Source of the DNA: Acidisphaera sp. L21
GTDB lineage: Bacteria; Pseudomonadota; Alphaproteobacteria; Acetobacterales; Acetobacteraceae
NCBI RefSeq assembly: GCF_009765685.1
Contig: NZ_LMUY01000032.1
Location: 1 to 64,000, forward strand
Reading direction: 5' to 3'
DNA length: 64,000 nt
Position numbers and translations under genes: made by a program. The notes beneath the pieces were generated by a model. The model was given only the letters and a program-made list of their open reading frames with translations, was not told the DNA's origin and did no database searches. Shown here one piece after another: positions 8,198 through 17,068 of this stretch (position 1 is the first letter of the stretch; each line of letters opens with the position of its first letter).

Positions 8198-9013
8198 CTA
8201 GTGCGGGTCGTCGCCGACGTGGTTGATGCCGGAGATGCGGCGGAAGGTCGGCAACCCCACGCCGGTTGCTTCGAATCCGCCGTCATTGGCTAGGGCCTGG
8301 CCGTTCAGATAGCTGCCCTCCTTGCTGCACAAGAAGCCGACGAGGTTGGCCATCTCCTCCGTCGTGCCGTAGCGGCCGAGGGGAATGGCGTCGTAATAAT
8401 CGGTGCGGATGGCGACGCTGTGGACCAGCTTGGCCATTTCGGTTTCGACCGGGCCGGGGCAGACGGCATTCACGCGCACGCCGAAATTGCCGAGTTCGAC
8501 GGCGTATTGCTTGGTCAGGTGGATGATGGCGGCCTTGCTGGTGCCGTAGGCGACCCGCAGGGTGCTGGCGCGCAGGCCGGAGATGGAGGCGATGTTGACG
8601 ATCGCGCCGCTGGTCTGCGCCTTCATGATCGCACCGAAGGCTTGGGAACACAGGAAGGCGCCGCCGAGGTTGGTGCCGAGGACGTGGGACCATTCCTCGA
8701 AGGTGGTTTCGAGCGCGGGCTTGAACACGGCGACGCCAGCGTTGTTCACCAGGGCGTCGACCCGGCCCCACTTCGCCATGACGGCGGCGGCGGCGTCCGC
8801 CACCTGGTCCGGCTTGGACACGTCGCAGGGCACGGCAAGCACGCGGTCGGGTTGGTCGAACGTCGCCTCGGTCGCGGCGAGAGTGGTTTGGTCGATGTCG
8901 AGCAGGGCGATGTTGTAGCCGTGGGCCAGAAACCACTGACCGACGGCGAGGCCGATGCCACGCGCGCCGCCGGTGACGACGGCAACCTGGGTGATCTGGT
9001 CCGCGTTCGACAT
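8198..9013 (-). CDS. Short-chain dehydrogenase/reductase
   Basis: Classical SDR of 271 residues: NAD(P)-binding TGGARGIGLAVGQ near residue 15, NNAGVAVF, the catalytic Ser region IASISGLRAS, the YxxxK pair in YGTSKAAI, and PGPVETEMAK. Asp in the LLDIDQTT segment after the second strand favours NAD over NADP. The closest broad class is 3-oxoacyl reductase/glucose dehydrogenase-like SDRs; substrate cannot be assigned. It lies 29 bases downstream of an acyl-CoA synthetase gene, suggesting a shared acyl or alcohol catabolic job. Confidence 0.85.
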   Translation of the reverse strand: MSNADQITQVAVVTGGARGIGLAVGQWFLAHGYNIALLDIDQTTLAATEATFDQPDRVLAVPCDVSKPDQVADAAAAVMAKWGRVDALVNNAGVAVFKPALETTFEEWSHVLGTNLGGAFLCSQAFGAIMKAQTSGAIVNIASISGLRASTLRVAYGTSKAAIIHLTKQYAVELGNFGVRVNAVCPGPVETEMAKLVHSVAIRTDYYDAIPLGRYGTTEEMANLVGFLCSKEGSYLNGQALANDGGFEATGVGLPTFRRISGINHVGDDPH

Positions 9014-9042
9014 GCCCTGCCCCTTAAGCCGCTTTGTGTGAC

Positions 9043-10659
9043 CTACGCCAAAACGCGCGCGCGGTCGCGTAGCAGGAATTTCTGCATCTTCCCGGTGGAG
9101 GTCTTCGGCAAAGGTCCGAACACCACCGTGCGCGGCGCCTTGTAGTGGGCCATGTGCTGGCGGCAGAACGCGATGATGTCCGCCTCCGTGGCGTCGATGC
9201 CGGGTTTCAGCGTGACGAAGGCGCAGGGGGTTTCACCCCATTTCACATCCGGGCGGGCGACGACGGCGGCTTCCAGCACTGCGGGGTGGCGATAGAGGAC
9301 GCTTTCCACTTCGATGGTGGAGATGTTCTCGCCACCGCTGATGATGATGTCCTTGGCGCGGTCGCGGATTTCGGCGTAGCCGTCATTGTGCCAGACACCG
9401 AGGTCACCGGTGTGGAACCAGCCGCCCTCGAACGCGGCAGCGGTGGCCTTGTCGTCCTTCAGGTAGCCCTTCATCAGCACGTTGCCGCGCATCATCAGCT
9501 CGCCCATCGTGGCGCCATCCTTCGGCACCGGCACCATGCTGGTGGGGTCGGCGACCATCAGCGCCTCCTGCACGACGTAGGGGACACCTTGCCGGGCCTT
9601 CAGCGTCGCTTGTTCGGCGGCGGGGAGGGCGTCCCATTCAGTGTGCCATTCGCAGACGGTGTTGGGGCCGTAGCATTCGGTCAGCCCATAGACGTGGGTG
9701 ACGGCGAAGTTGAGCTTCTCCATGCCCTCGATGATGGCGGCGGGCGGGGCGGCGCCGGCGGTCATGATGTGCACTTGGGTCGGACGCGGCTGCACGCCGG
9801 GTGCGTTGACGATCATGCCCATGATGATCGGCGCGCCGCACATGTGGGTGATACCCTCCGCATCGAGTGCATGCAGGATGGAGGCGGCGTCGGCCCGGCG
9901 TAGGCACACATGGGTGCCGGCGTGGGCGGTGATGGCCCAGGGGAAGCACCAGCCGTTGCAGTGGAACATCGGCAACGTCCAGAGGTAGACCAGGAAATGC
10001 GGCGCGGCCCAGGTGAGCAGATTGCCGAGAGCGTTCAGGTAGGCGCCGCGGTGATGGGTAATGACGCCCTTCGGCCGGCCCGTGGTGCCGGAGGTGTAGT
10101 TCAGCGCGATCGCGTCCCACTCATCGCCAGGCAGGGTCATCGGGAAATGCGGGTCGCCGCTGGCGAGGAACGCCTCGTATTCGATGTCGCCCAGGAGGTC
10201 GCCGGGCGGTGCGAGGGGGTCGTCGATGTCGATCACCAGGGGCCGTGCATGGGCTGGCAGCAACGCAAGCGCGGCGGCGATGGTGGGGGCGAATTCGCGG
10301 TCGGTGATGAGCACGCGGGCTTCGCCGTGGCCGAGGATGTAGGCGATGGTTTCGGCGTCGAGGCGGATGTTGAGCGCGTTCAGCACGGCGCCCAGCATCG
10401 GCACGGCGAAATGCGCCTCCAGCGTGGGCGGGGTGTTGGGCGCCATGACGGCCACCGTGTCGCCCTTGCCGATGCCGCGTTGCGCCAGGGCGGAGGCGAG
10501 GCGCCGGCAGCGTTCCGCGGTTTGCCGCCAGGTCGCCCGGTGCGCCCCGTGCACCACCGCCAGCCGGTCCGGATGCACGGCGGCGGCGCGGATGAGGAAC
10601 GAGATCGGCGAGAGCGGCACGTGATTGGCCGCGTTCTTCGGCAGGTCGTATGGGCTCAC
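9043..10659 (-). CDS. AMP-forming acyl-CoA synthetase (DmdB-like)
   Basis: Activates a carboxylic acid to its CoA thioester via an acyl-adenylate. About 538 residues with the ANL signatures in order: YTSGTTGRPKGVITHHRG (P-loop A3), VYGLTECYG (A5), GWFHTGDLGV (A7, adenine Asp), RAKDIIISGGENIS (hinge) and KTSTGKMQK with the catalytic Lys (A10). Size and motifs resemble medium-chain/methylthiopropionyl-CoA ligases. Start GTG 10659, preceded by GGAG, gives the expected N-terminus; the longer open frame upstream is not coding-like. Probably co-transcribed with the downstream SDR. Confidence 0.88.
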   Translation of the reverse strand: MSPYDLPKNAANHVPLSPISFLIRAAAVHPDRLAVVHGAHRATWRQTAERCRRLASALAQRGIGKGDTVAVMAPNTPPTLEAHFAVPMLGAVLNALNIRLDAETIAYILGHGEARVLITDREFAPTIAAALALLPAHARPLVIDIDDPLAPPGDLLGDIEYEAFLASGDPHFPMTLPGDEWDAIALNYTSGTTGRPKGVITHHRGAYLNALGNLLTWAAPHFLVYLWTLPMFHCNGWCFPWAITAHAGTHVCLRRADAASILHALDAEGITHMCGAPIIMGMIVNAPGVQPRPTQVHIMTAGAAPPAAIIEGMEKLNFAVTHVYGLTECYGPNTVCEWHTEWDALPAAEQATLKARQGVPYVVQEALMVADPTSMVPVPKDGATMGELMMRGNVLMKGYLKDDKATAAAFEGGWFHTGDLGVWHNDGYAEIRDRAKDIIISGGENISTIEVESVLYRHPAVLEAAVVARPDVKWGETPCAFVTLKPGIDATEADIIAFCRQHMAHYKAPRTVVFGPLPKTSTGKMQKFLLRDRARVLA

Positions 10660-10745
10660 GAGTGGTCTCCTCCCCGGCGCGATTGCTTCCCGCTCGGCAA
10701 CGATGCCCCGACTATGCGGCCTGCGCCGAGACCATGCCAGGGGTG

Positions 10746-12623
10746 TCAGAAGCCGAACATGTGGTCCAGGGAGAAGCCGCCGCGGTCGTCCATGAGGCCA
10801 TGATAGCCGAACAGGCGGCAGGTGCGGTCGTCGACCATGACGTGGCCGCGGGGGCCGGCGCGGCGGATCAGATCCTCGCCAAAGACCTCGTCCGGCCAGA
10901 CCATGGCGGAGCCGGAGCAGGCGATGGCCAATGGGCGCTCGGCCAACACGGCGCCGTCGGCATCGTGCAGGATGAGTTGGGTGGTGGAGGTCGGGTGCCA
11001 CTCGGCGGAGGCTGGGTAGATGAGGTGGGCGAAGGAGCGATGGGCGCCCTCCCCCAGTTTCAGGAACAGGCGGGTGGAAAGGCCGGGCGGAGGGCCGTTA
11101 TAGGATTGCGGTTCGCCCTTGTAGGTCATGAGCGTGTTGAAGATGTGGGCGCCGAAGCTGGTTTCGGCGGCATGGCCGCTGCGGCGGTGCTCGTAGCGGG
11201 CGAGGCAATGCAGCCAGCCATCGGCGCCGCCGCCGTCGCGGAAATCATAGACCAATTCGGCGTGGCCGCCCTCGGCGCCAAGATCGGCGAGGTCGAGGGC
11301 CAGGTCGTGGTTGCGCGGGAGGCGGCCGAGGAAGCGTTCGGCGACCAGGCGGCCATCGGCGGCGAAGACGTCGATCCGGATGGGGAGGTCGGCCTGGGTT
11401 TCGGCCATCGGGGTCGGCTGCACGACGGTGGAGAATTGGTCGGGCGGGAGAACAGGAAAGGGCAGCAGATAGCCGCGGCCGAGCAGGTTGGAGAGGGCGG
11501 GGATGCCGGGGTCGGGGCGCAAATCGGCGCGTTCCACATTGACGTGGGCGATGCGGGTGCGGCCGTTCTGCACGACTTCGTAGCGGGGGCGGACCATGTG
11601 GCGGCCGGAGCGGAATTCGATCTGGGCGGGCCATTGGAGGCCGGGGAGCAGATCGGCCACGTCCAATGCCACGGTCGCGAAGGGGGCGATATCGCGGTCC
11701 AGCGTGATTGGCTGTTCGGCGCCCATGCGGTCCAGCGACAGGGTGCCGGCGGGGATAGGCGCGGCGTGGCTGTTTTGGACCCAAAGGATGACACGCTCGC
11801 CCTCACGCGGGGCGGGCAGGCCGGCGTAGCGGTCGGAGGGCCAGGCGTTGGCGTCGTGGGTGCAGGACAGGCTGGGTTCGGGGCCGGTGCCGTAGGTGTC
11901 CAGCGCGTATTTTACCACGTCGTGCCCGGCGACGCCGATGGCATGAATGAACAATTGGCCGCGGAATTCGGGCAGGCCGAAACGGGCGCGGATTTCGGCG
12001 CTGTCGATGGAGACGCCGCCGACGCCGGGGGGCAAATCCTGCTCCCACTCCGCCAGCACGGCGCCGGATTCGGCGAACAGGCGCAGCCAGAGGCGGACGG
12101 ATTTGGCGCCGTAGCCGGCCCAGTAATTGGCGGTGACCAGCCGGGTGGAGAGGCCGGCGGCGTCGCGGAAGAAGGCGTAGTTCGTCGCGAAGTTGAGGGT
12201 GTCGAGGTATTTGCGCGGGTTGGTGAGCATCGCGGCGGGCAGCCTGGCCTCGTCCAACGTCACGATTTCCATGCCGGGCGGCAGCAGGGGGCGGATGCGA
12301 TCGCGCAGCTTGTGGGCGTCGAAGCTGGCGACCAGCAGGGTGCCGGCCCGGGATTGGCGCAGATCGGTCAGCGGCTGGGCGCTGCGGCCGGCGCGGGGCT
12401 GGCCGATTTGCTGGGTGTCGTGGACGAAGACCTCGGCCGGGGCCGGCATTTCCGGATGCAGGGCGAACAGGGCGTCGGCCACGCCATCGGGGTCGTAGAC
12501 GGCGAGTGGGCCGGTGAGGCCGGCGGCCAGGCGGGCGATCGCCTCGGCGGCGAGCGGGTGGGCGAACGCCTTGTAGAGTACGTTGCCGCCCTGCCGCGCG
12601 TCGAAGGTCCGGATGTCCAGCAT
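10746..12623 (-). CDS. Uncharacterised 625-residue protein coupled to ELM1-family gene
   Basis: Not recognised. ATG 12623, five bases after the ELM1-family stop, gives 625 residues. The N-terminal ~150 residues (YKAFAHPLAAEAIARLA, AVYDPDGVADALF, FVHDTQQIGQ) look like a Rossmann-type alpha/beta region; the remainder is strand-rich with repeated patterns such as RLWLRLFAESG, RIAHVNVERADL and LVYDFRDGG, resembling beta-sandwich modules. There is no signal peptide or obvious membrane helix. The frame has codon use like its neighbours and no internal stop, so it is a real gene. Coupling to an ELM1 protein suggests an envelope-polysaccharide or surface role, which is inference. Confidence 0.75.
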   Translation of the reverse strand: MLDIRTFDARQGGNVLYKAFAHPLAAEAIARLAAGLTGPLAVYDPDGVADALFALHPEMPAPAEVFVHDTQQIGQPRAGRSAQPLTDLRQSRAGTLLVASFDAHKLRDRIRPLLPPGMEIVTLDEARLPAAMLTNPRKYLDTLNFATNYAFFRDAAGLSTRLVTANYWAGYGAKSVRLWLRLFAESGAVLAEWEQDLPPGVGGVSIDSAEIRARFGLPEFRGQLFIHAIGVAGHDVVKYALDTYGTGPEPSLSCTHDANAWPSDRYAGLPAPREGERVILWVQNSHAAPIPAGTLSLDRMGAEQPITLDRDIAPFATVALDVADLLPGLQWPAQIEFRSGRHMVRPRYEVVQNGRTRIAHVNVERADLRPDPGIPALSNLLGRGYLLPFPVLPPDQFSTVVQPTPMAETQADLPIRIDVFAADGRLVAERFLGRLPRNHDLALDLADLGAEGGHAELVYDFRDGGGADGWLHCLARYEHRRSGHAAETSFGAHIFNTLMTYKGEPQSYNGPPPGLSTRLFLKLGEGAHRSFAHLIYPASAEWHPTSTTQLILHDADGAVLAERPLAIACSGSAMVWPDEVFGEDLIRRAGPRGHVMVDDRTCRLFGYHGLMDDRGGFSLDHMFGF

Positions 12624-12628
12624 GTTCG

Positions 12629-13549
12629 TCAGAATCCCAAGCGTTGGCGAAGGATATCGGCTGCCGCCTGCGTATCGTCCAGCGGCGATGTCGGCCACAG
12701 CTCCAATCGGCCGGCGAAAGTGCGCACGCGACCGTCCTGGCGCAGGCCATCGGTAAAGGCGCCGATGCGGCGGGAGCGGCCGGGCAGTTCGGCTAGTAGG
12801 ACCGGGACGGAGGTCGCGACGGCTTCGGACACCATGGACACGCTGTCGGCCGTGACGATGATCGCGTCGGCGCAGGCGAGCATGCCGAAATAGGGGTTTT
12901 CCCCCTGCCCATCCCAGACCTGGGCGCCGAGTGGGATGAGTGCGTCACGCAGAGCCTGCTGCACCAAGGGCCCGGTGCGGCGGGAGGGTGTGAGGATCAA
13001 CCCGACATGGTCGGCGGTCATCATGGTGGCCAGGGTCTTGGCGAGGGCGGCCCCCTCCCCTGCTTCGAGGCGAAAGCGGCCGTTGCTGCCGCCGACCAGC
13101 ACCGCCACAAGCGGGCGCGGCAGGTGCGCCAGGCGGTCGGTCCATTGCAGGCGGGCGGCTTCCAGCCGCTCGGGCGTGGCGCGGTGCAGGGCGGTGCGGG
13201 TGACGATGACGTTGGGGCCGGTCAGTTCGTCATGCCGGTTCACCACCACTTGGTCGAAATGGCGGATGTCCATGCGGGGATGCTGGATCTGCACGGTCAG
13301 CTTGCCACGGCGGCGGAGCGCCTTCAGCACGGGAGCCGCCTTGCCGCCGCAGCCGATCGCGAGGGGTTCGGGAGGGGTTTTGAGCCGCACGGCGCGCAGG
13401 GGGGACGGCCAGAACTTGCCTGGCATCCACCACCAGGGCAGGCGCGGCTGCAGCGGGAGCATTCTGGGGTGCAACCCGGCGGCTTCGGCCAGGCCGAGAA
13501 CCTGGGACCGCATGCCGGCAAAATCTTCGGCCAGGATGACGCTTTCCAC
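12629..13549 (-). CDS. ELM1 family (DUF1022) GT-B-like protein
   Basis: Bacterial homologue of the plant mitochondrial fission factor ELM1; the bacterial proteins look like GT-B-fold glycosyltransferases but have no established reaction. Visible motifs are RSQVLGLAEAAGL, QIQHPRMDIRHFDQVVV, VAVLVGGSNGRFRL, and the C-terminal ADAIIVTADSVSMVSEA plus LAELPGRSRRI. I choose GTG 13549 (about 306 residues): the open frame continues to 13654, but the extra Gln/Arg-rich stretch lies over a strong plus-strand promoter at 13613-13641 and lacks conservation-like character. It is followed after five bases by the unknown 625-residue gene. Confidence 0.82.
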   Translation of the reverse strand: MESVILAEDFAGMRSQVLGLAEAAGLHPRMLPLQPRLPWWWMPGKFWPSPLRAVRLKTPPEPLAIGCGGKAAPVLKALRRRGKLTVQIQHPRMDIRHFDQVVVNRHDELTGPNVIVTRTALHRATPERLEAARLQWTDRLAHLPRPLVAVLVGGSNGRFRLEAGEGAALAKTLATMMTADHVGLILTPSRRTGPLVQQALRDALIPLGAQVWDGQGENPYFGMLACADAIIVTADSVSMVSEAVATSVPVLLAELPGRSRRIGAFTDGLRQDGRVRTFAGRLELWPTSPLDDTQAAADILRQRLGF

Positions 13550-13612
13550 GTTCGGCTTCTCGGCTAGCGTGGCGTGTTGCGTCAAGGCGCGTGCTGCAAG
13601 GCTGGTATTTTG

Positions 13613-13641
13613 TTGACTTTGCTGCGCTGCACGCTTATAGG
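13613..13641 (+). promoter_or_regulatory. Sigma70-type promoter of the DEAD-box helicase
   Basis: TTGACT (13613-13618), a 17-base spacer and TATAGG (13636-13641) match the vegetative consensus well. Initiation near 13648 would leave a leader of about 144 bases before the helicase ATG at 13792. Confidence 0.6.
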
Positions 13642-13762
13642 CCCGGTTGCGCACCTCGAAGATCGAGCCCTGCCGTTTCCGAACGCAGCCTTAATCCACT
13701 CAGTGTCTAGCGCCGGTTCGTGGTCCTGTAGATCGCGATTGACGCTCCCGAGCACTCCTGCG

Positions 13763-13795
13763 ATGGCGCGTCCGCTTCACGAAAGTCTTCAATGA
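13763..13795 (+). CDS. Possible 10-codon upstream ORF coupled to the helicase
   Basis: Within the predicted leader, ATG 13763 starts the peptide MARPLHESLQ, whose TGA stop interlocks with the helicase ATG (ATGA). The helicase start itself has no clear Shine-Dalgarno sequence (CGAAAGTCTTCA), so translation may depend on re-initiation. There is no independent coding evidence, hence low confidence. Confidence 0.35.
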   Translation: MARPLHESLQ

Positions 13796-14928
13796 CATCC
13801 TTTCAAGACCTCGGCCTCGCCGCGCCCCTGCTTGGCGCGCTGACCACCGCTGGTTACACGACGCCGACTCCGATCCAGGAGCAGGCGATTCCGCACATCA
13901 TGGCGGGCCACGACGTTCAGGGCATCGCCCAGACCGGCACCGGCAAGACCGCCGCCTTTGCTCTGCCGATCCTGCATCGCCTGCTGTCCGAGCGTAAGCA
14001 CCCGGGCAAGAAGGGCACGCGCTGCCTCGTGATGGCGCCGACCCGCGAACTGGCCAGCCAAATCGCCGATAGCTTCCGTTCGTATGCCGCCGGGTCGCCG
14101 ATCCGCGTGGCGCTGATGTTCGGTGGCGTGCCGAAGCCGCGTCAGGCTCGGGCCATGGACAATGGCGTCGACGTGCTGGTTTGCACGCCGGGTCGCCTGC
14201 TGGACCATTTGAACGACCGCGCCGTGAATCTCGGCACGGTCGAGTTCCTGGTGCTGGACGAGGCCGACCACATGCTGGACCTCGGGTTCATCGTGCCGAT
14301 CAAGAAGATCGTGTCCTACATCCCGAAGGAGCGTCAGACGCTGTTCTTCTCGGCCACCATGCCGAAGGAGATCGAGAGCCTGGCCGCCGCCCTGCTGCGC
14401 AGCCCGGTGCATGTCGCCGTGACGCCAGTGGCGCAGACCGCCGACCGGGTGGAACAGGCCGTGGTGTTCGTGGAGGCCGCCCGCAAGCGGGCGCTGCTGT
14501 CGTCCATCCTGAAGCGCAAGGACATGGGCCGCACGTTGGTCTTCACGCGCACCAAGCATGGTGCCGACAAGGTCGTGCAGCATCTGGAGGCATCCGGCCA
14601 GCCGGCGGCCGCCATCCATGGCAACAAGAGCCAGGGCCAGCGAGAGCGTGCCTTGGCCGCGTTCAAGAACGGCAGCGTGCGCGTGCTGATCGCGACCGAT
14701 ATCGCCGCCCGGGGCATCGACGTCGATGGCGTGACACACGTCATTAACTTCGACCTGCCTAACATTCCGGAGAGCTACGTGCACCGCATCGGCCGCACGG
14801 CGCGCGCCGGGGCTTCTGGCATGGCCATCAGCTTTTGCGACGCTACCGAGCGGGCGCATCTGCGTGGTATCGAGAAGCTGATCCGCGCCCGTCTGCCGGT
14901 GGCAGAGCCGGAAGCGCTCGCAGCCTGA
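13792..14928 (+). CDS. DEAD-box RNA helicase (RhlE type)
   Basis: ATP-dependent RNA helicase of 378 residues, essentially the two RecA domains without a long C-terminal tail. Motifs in order: the Q motif PTPIQEQAI, I AQTGTGKTAA, Ia APTRELA, Ib TPGRLLD, II DEAD (LVLDEADHMLD), III FFSATMP, IV LVFTRTKHGAD, V ATDIAARGIDV and VI YVHRIGRTARAG. The short tail is typical of small RhlE-like enzymes. It has its own good promoter and a long 5' leader, consistent with post-transcriptional (for example cold) control, and is followed 40 bases later by a xylanase gene. Confidence 0.93.
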   Translation: MTSFQDLGLAAPLLGALTTAGYTTPTPIQEQAIPHIMAGHDVQGIAQTGTGKTAAFALPILHRLLSERKHPGKKGTRCLVMAPTRELASQIADSFRSYAAGSPIRVALMFGGVPKPRQARAMDNGVDVLVCTPGRLLDHLNDRAVNLGTVEFLVLDEADHMLDLGFIVPIKKIVSYIPKERQTLFFSATMPKEIESLAAALLRSPVHVAVTPVAQTADRVEQAVVFVEAARKRALLSSILKRKDMGRTLVFTRTKHGADKVVQHLEASGQPAAAIHGNKSQGQRERALAAFKNGSVRVLIATDIAARGIDVDGVTHVINFDLPNIPESYVHRIGRTARAGASGMAISFCDATERAHLRGIEKLIRARLPVAEPEALAA

Positions 14929-14968
14929 CCTAACCAAATCGGGGCGGGTCAGCGGAGGAATTGAACCG

Positions 14969-16114
14969 ATGGCCTTGCCCCAAGATGTTTTGCCGATCGG
15001 TCGCCGTGCGATCCTGGCTGGGTCGGCGGCGATGATTGCAGCGGCTGGGCCGGCCCCGAAGGCGGGGCTTAAGCCTGCTGCGACGCCAGCCCCCAAGCCG
15101 GAACCGGGGCTGAATGCGTTAGCGATGGGGGGCAACCGATTTTTCGGCGCCGCCATCGACAGCCGTATCCTGGCCACCGACCGCCCCTACATGAACAGCG
15201 TGCGCGCCGAATGCGGCGTGGTGACGGCCGAGCGCGCGTTCAAATGGGGCGTGCTGCGGCCCAAGGCCGATAAATGGGACTGGAAGCCGGCCGACGCGCT
15301 GATGGAGTTTGCCGGCCGCCGCGGCATCCAGGTGCGCGGGCACACGCTGCTGTGGCACGAGGATAATCCGGATTGGCTGGTGAAGGACCTCACCTCCGCC
15401 AATGCCGAGACATTGCTGACGGCGCACATCAAGGGCGTGATGGCGCATTGCCGCAACCGCGTCGTGCATTGGGACGTGGTGAACGAGGTGCTGGACCCGA
15501 AGAGCGACCGGCCGTTCGGGCTGCGCGACACGATCTGGTCGCGGGCGATGGGGCCGGATCTGCTGGACGTGGCGTTCCACGCCTGCGCCGAGGCCGATCC
15601 CCTGCCCCTGCGCTGCATCAACGATTTCGGACTGGAGTATACCTGGCCCGAACATGAGAAGAAGCGGCAGGACATGCTGGCCCTACTGTCGCGGATGAAG
15701 GCGCAGAACGTGCCAGTGCAGGCGCTGGGGATCCAGGCGCATCTGGAGGCGGGGGTCACCGATTTCGATCCGAACCGGCTCGCGAAGTTTTGCGCCGACG
15801 TCGCTGCGCTGGGGCTGAAGATCGTCATCACCGAGTTCGATGTGCGCGACAACCGGATTGCCGGCGATGCCGCGGCGCGGGATGCGGCGGTGGCGAGCCA
15901 TGGCAAGGCGTTCCTGGACGTGGTGCTGGATTGCCCGGCGGTGCTGGGGGTTTTGAGCTGGGGGCTGTCGGACCGGCGCACCTGGCTGAACGATGCGATG
16001 CCGCGCGAGGACAAGCAGGCGCAGCGGCCCCTGCCCCTAGATGCGGCACTGAAGCGCAAGCCGCTTTGGAACGTGTTGGCGGAGGCGTTTACCAGTTTGC
16101 CGGCGCGGGCCTAA
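14969..16114 (+). CDS. Tat-exported GH10 endo-1,4-beta-xylanase
   Basis: Glycoside hydrolase family 10 enzyme of 381 residues. The N-terminus has a twin-arginine signal (GRRAILAGSAAMIAAAG) followed by an Ala/Pro/Lys linker, so folded export is likely. Catalytic signatures are present: HTLLWHEDNPDW, the acid/base Glu in WDVVNEVLD and the nucleophile Glu in IVITEFDVRD, with QALGIQAHLE before it. Start ATG 14969 follows GGAGGAAT. It lies downstream of the helicase but probably reflects an unrelated substrate-use function; no other carbohydrate gene is adjacent. The stop interlocks with the convergent lysR stop. Confidence 0.93.
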   Translation: MALPQDVLPIGRRAILAGSAAMIAAAGPAPKAGLKPAATPAPKPEPGLNALAMGGNRFFGAAIDSRILATDRPYMNSVRAECGVVTAERAFKWGVLRPKADKWDWKPADALMEFAGRRGIQVRGHTLLWHEDNPDWLVKDLTSANAETLLTAHIKGVMAHCRNRVVHWDVVNEVLDPKSDRPFGLRDTIWSRAMGPDLLDVAFHACAEADPLPLRCINDFGLEYTWPEHEKKRQDMLALLSRMKAQNVPVQALGIQAHLEAGVTDFDPNRLAKFCADVAALGLKIVITEFDVRDNRIAGDAAARDAAVASHGKAFLDVVLDCPAVLGVLSWGLSDRRTWLNDAMPREDKQAQRPLPLDAALKRKPLWNVLAEAFTSLPARA

Positions 16115-17034
16115 CCCGGCGACGCGCCGTAGGCCCAGGGGGCGCGGCGGAAATGCTGGGCCAGGGTTTCGATCAATGCCACCACGCGCGCCGGACGCAC
16201 GGCGCCGGGCGGGGTGACGACGTGCAGGCCGGTGGGGGCCATTTCCCAGCCGGGCAGTAGCTCGACCAATTGGCCGTCGCGCACCTGCTGCCAGACCAGG
16301 AATTCCGGCATGATCGCGAGGGCGATTCCGGCCGCCAACGCTGGCAGGGCAACGTCGCCATTGTCCAGATAGAAGCGGCCGGTCATTCGGACGGCAAACT
16401 CGCCCTCAATCGGATGGCGAAATTGCCAGGCGCCGGCGTTGGCAACTTGGGTGAATAGCAGCGCGGGCAATGCCTCCAACTCACGTGGATGGGTGGGCAT
16501 GCCGTGTTGGGCGATGAAGGTGGGGGACGCCACCAGCACGCGGCGGATCGGGTAAAGTTGGCGGGCGCGGAGGGACGAATCCTCCAGCACGCCGATCCGC
16601 AGGGCCACGTCGATCCCCTCGGCCACCAAATCCATCTTGCGGTCGGTGAGCCGAAGATCCAGGGAGATCTGCGGGTATTTGGTGAGGAATTGCGGCAGGA
16701 TCTCGCCTAGATTGGCGATGCCGAAGGACAAGGGCGCGGTCAGGCGAATCAGGCCGCGGGGTTCGGCGACGCGCTCCGTAACCTCGGCCTCGACTGCCTC
16801 ACCTTCGGACAGGATGCGTTGGGCGCGGTCGAGCGACACCCGACCACTCTCGGTGAGGGAGAGGCGGCGGGACGATCGGTGGAATAGGGGTGCGCCGAGA
16901 CGCGCCTCCAGCCGGGTCACCGCTTTGGAGATCGTGGCTTTGGACAGGGCCAGCTCGGCGGCGGCGCGGGAGAAGGAGCCGAGTTCGGCGACTTTGGCGA
17001 AGATAGCCCAAGCTTCGAAGTCTGGCAGGGACAT
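16111..17034 (-). CDS. LysR family transcriptional regulator
   Basis: 307 residues: N-terminal winged helix-turn-helix (LGSFSRAAAELALSKATISKAVTRLEARLG) split around residues 18-48, then a type 2 periplasmic-binding-like effector domain (PLSFGIANLGEILPQF, DLVAEGIDVALRIG). It is divergent from the pirin and wrbA genes, the common arrangement in which a LysR protein controls a pirin/quinone oxidoreductase pair. The effector is unknown but a quinone or electrophile is plausible by analogy. A GACGAT-like inverted repeat in the shared control region may be its site. Confidence 0.9.
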   Translation of the reverse strand: MSLPDFEAWAIFAKVAELGSFSRAAAELALSKATISKAVTRLEARLGAPLFHRSSRRLSLTESGRVSLDRAQRILSEGEAVEAEVTERVAEPRGLIRLTAPLSFGIANLGEILPQFLTKYPQISLDLRLTDRKMDLVAEGIDVALRIGVLEDSSLRARQLYPIRRVLVASPTFIAQHGMPTHPRELEALPALLFTQVANAGAWQFRHPIEGEFAVRMTGRFYLDNGDVALPALAAGIALAIMPEFLVWQQVRDGQLVELLPGWEMAPTGLHVVTPPGAVRPARVVALIETLAQHFRRAPWAYGASPG

Positions 17035-17050
17035 TGTAGTGATTCTGGAA

Positions 17051-17068
17051 ACGATGGTTTTCGATCGT
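17051..17068. promoter_or_regulatory. Inverted repeat ACGAT-N8-ATCGT in lysR/pirin control region
   Basis: A five-base dyad with an eight-base spacer lies 17 bases from the lysR start and 80 bases upstream of the pirin gene. Size and placement suit a LysR-type autoregulatory site (T-N11-A dyads), but this is a position-based inference. Confidence 0.4.

Noticed and set aside
10650-12893. A 747-codon plus-strand frame opposite the unknown 625-residue protein
   Set aside because: Gly/Ala/Val-rich without motifs; the minus-strand frame has good spacing to its neighbours and protein-like composition.
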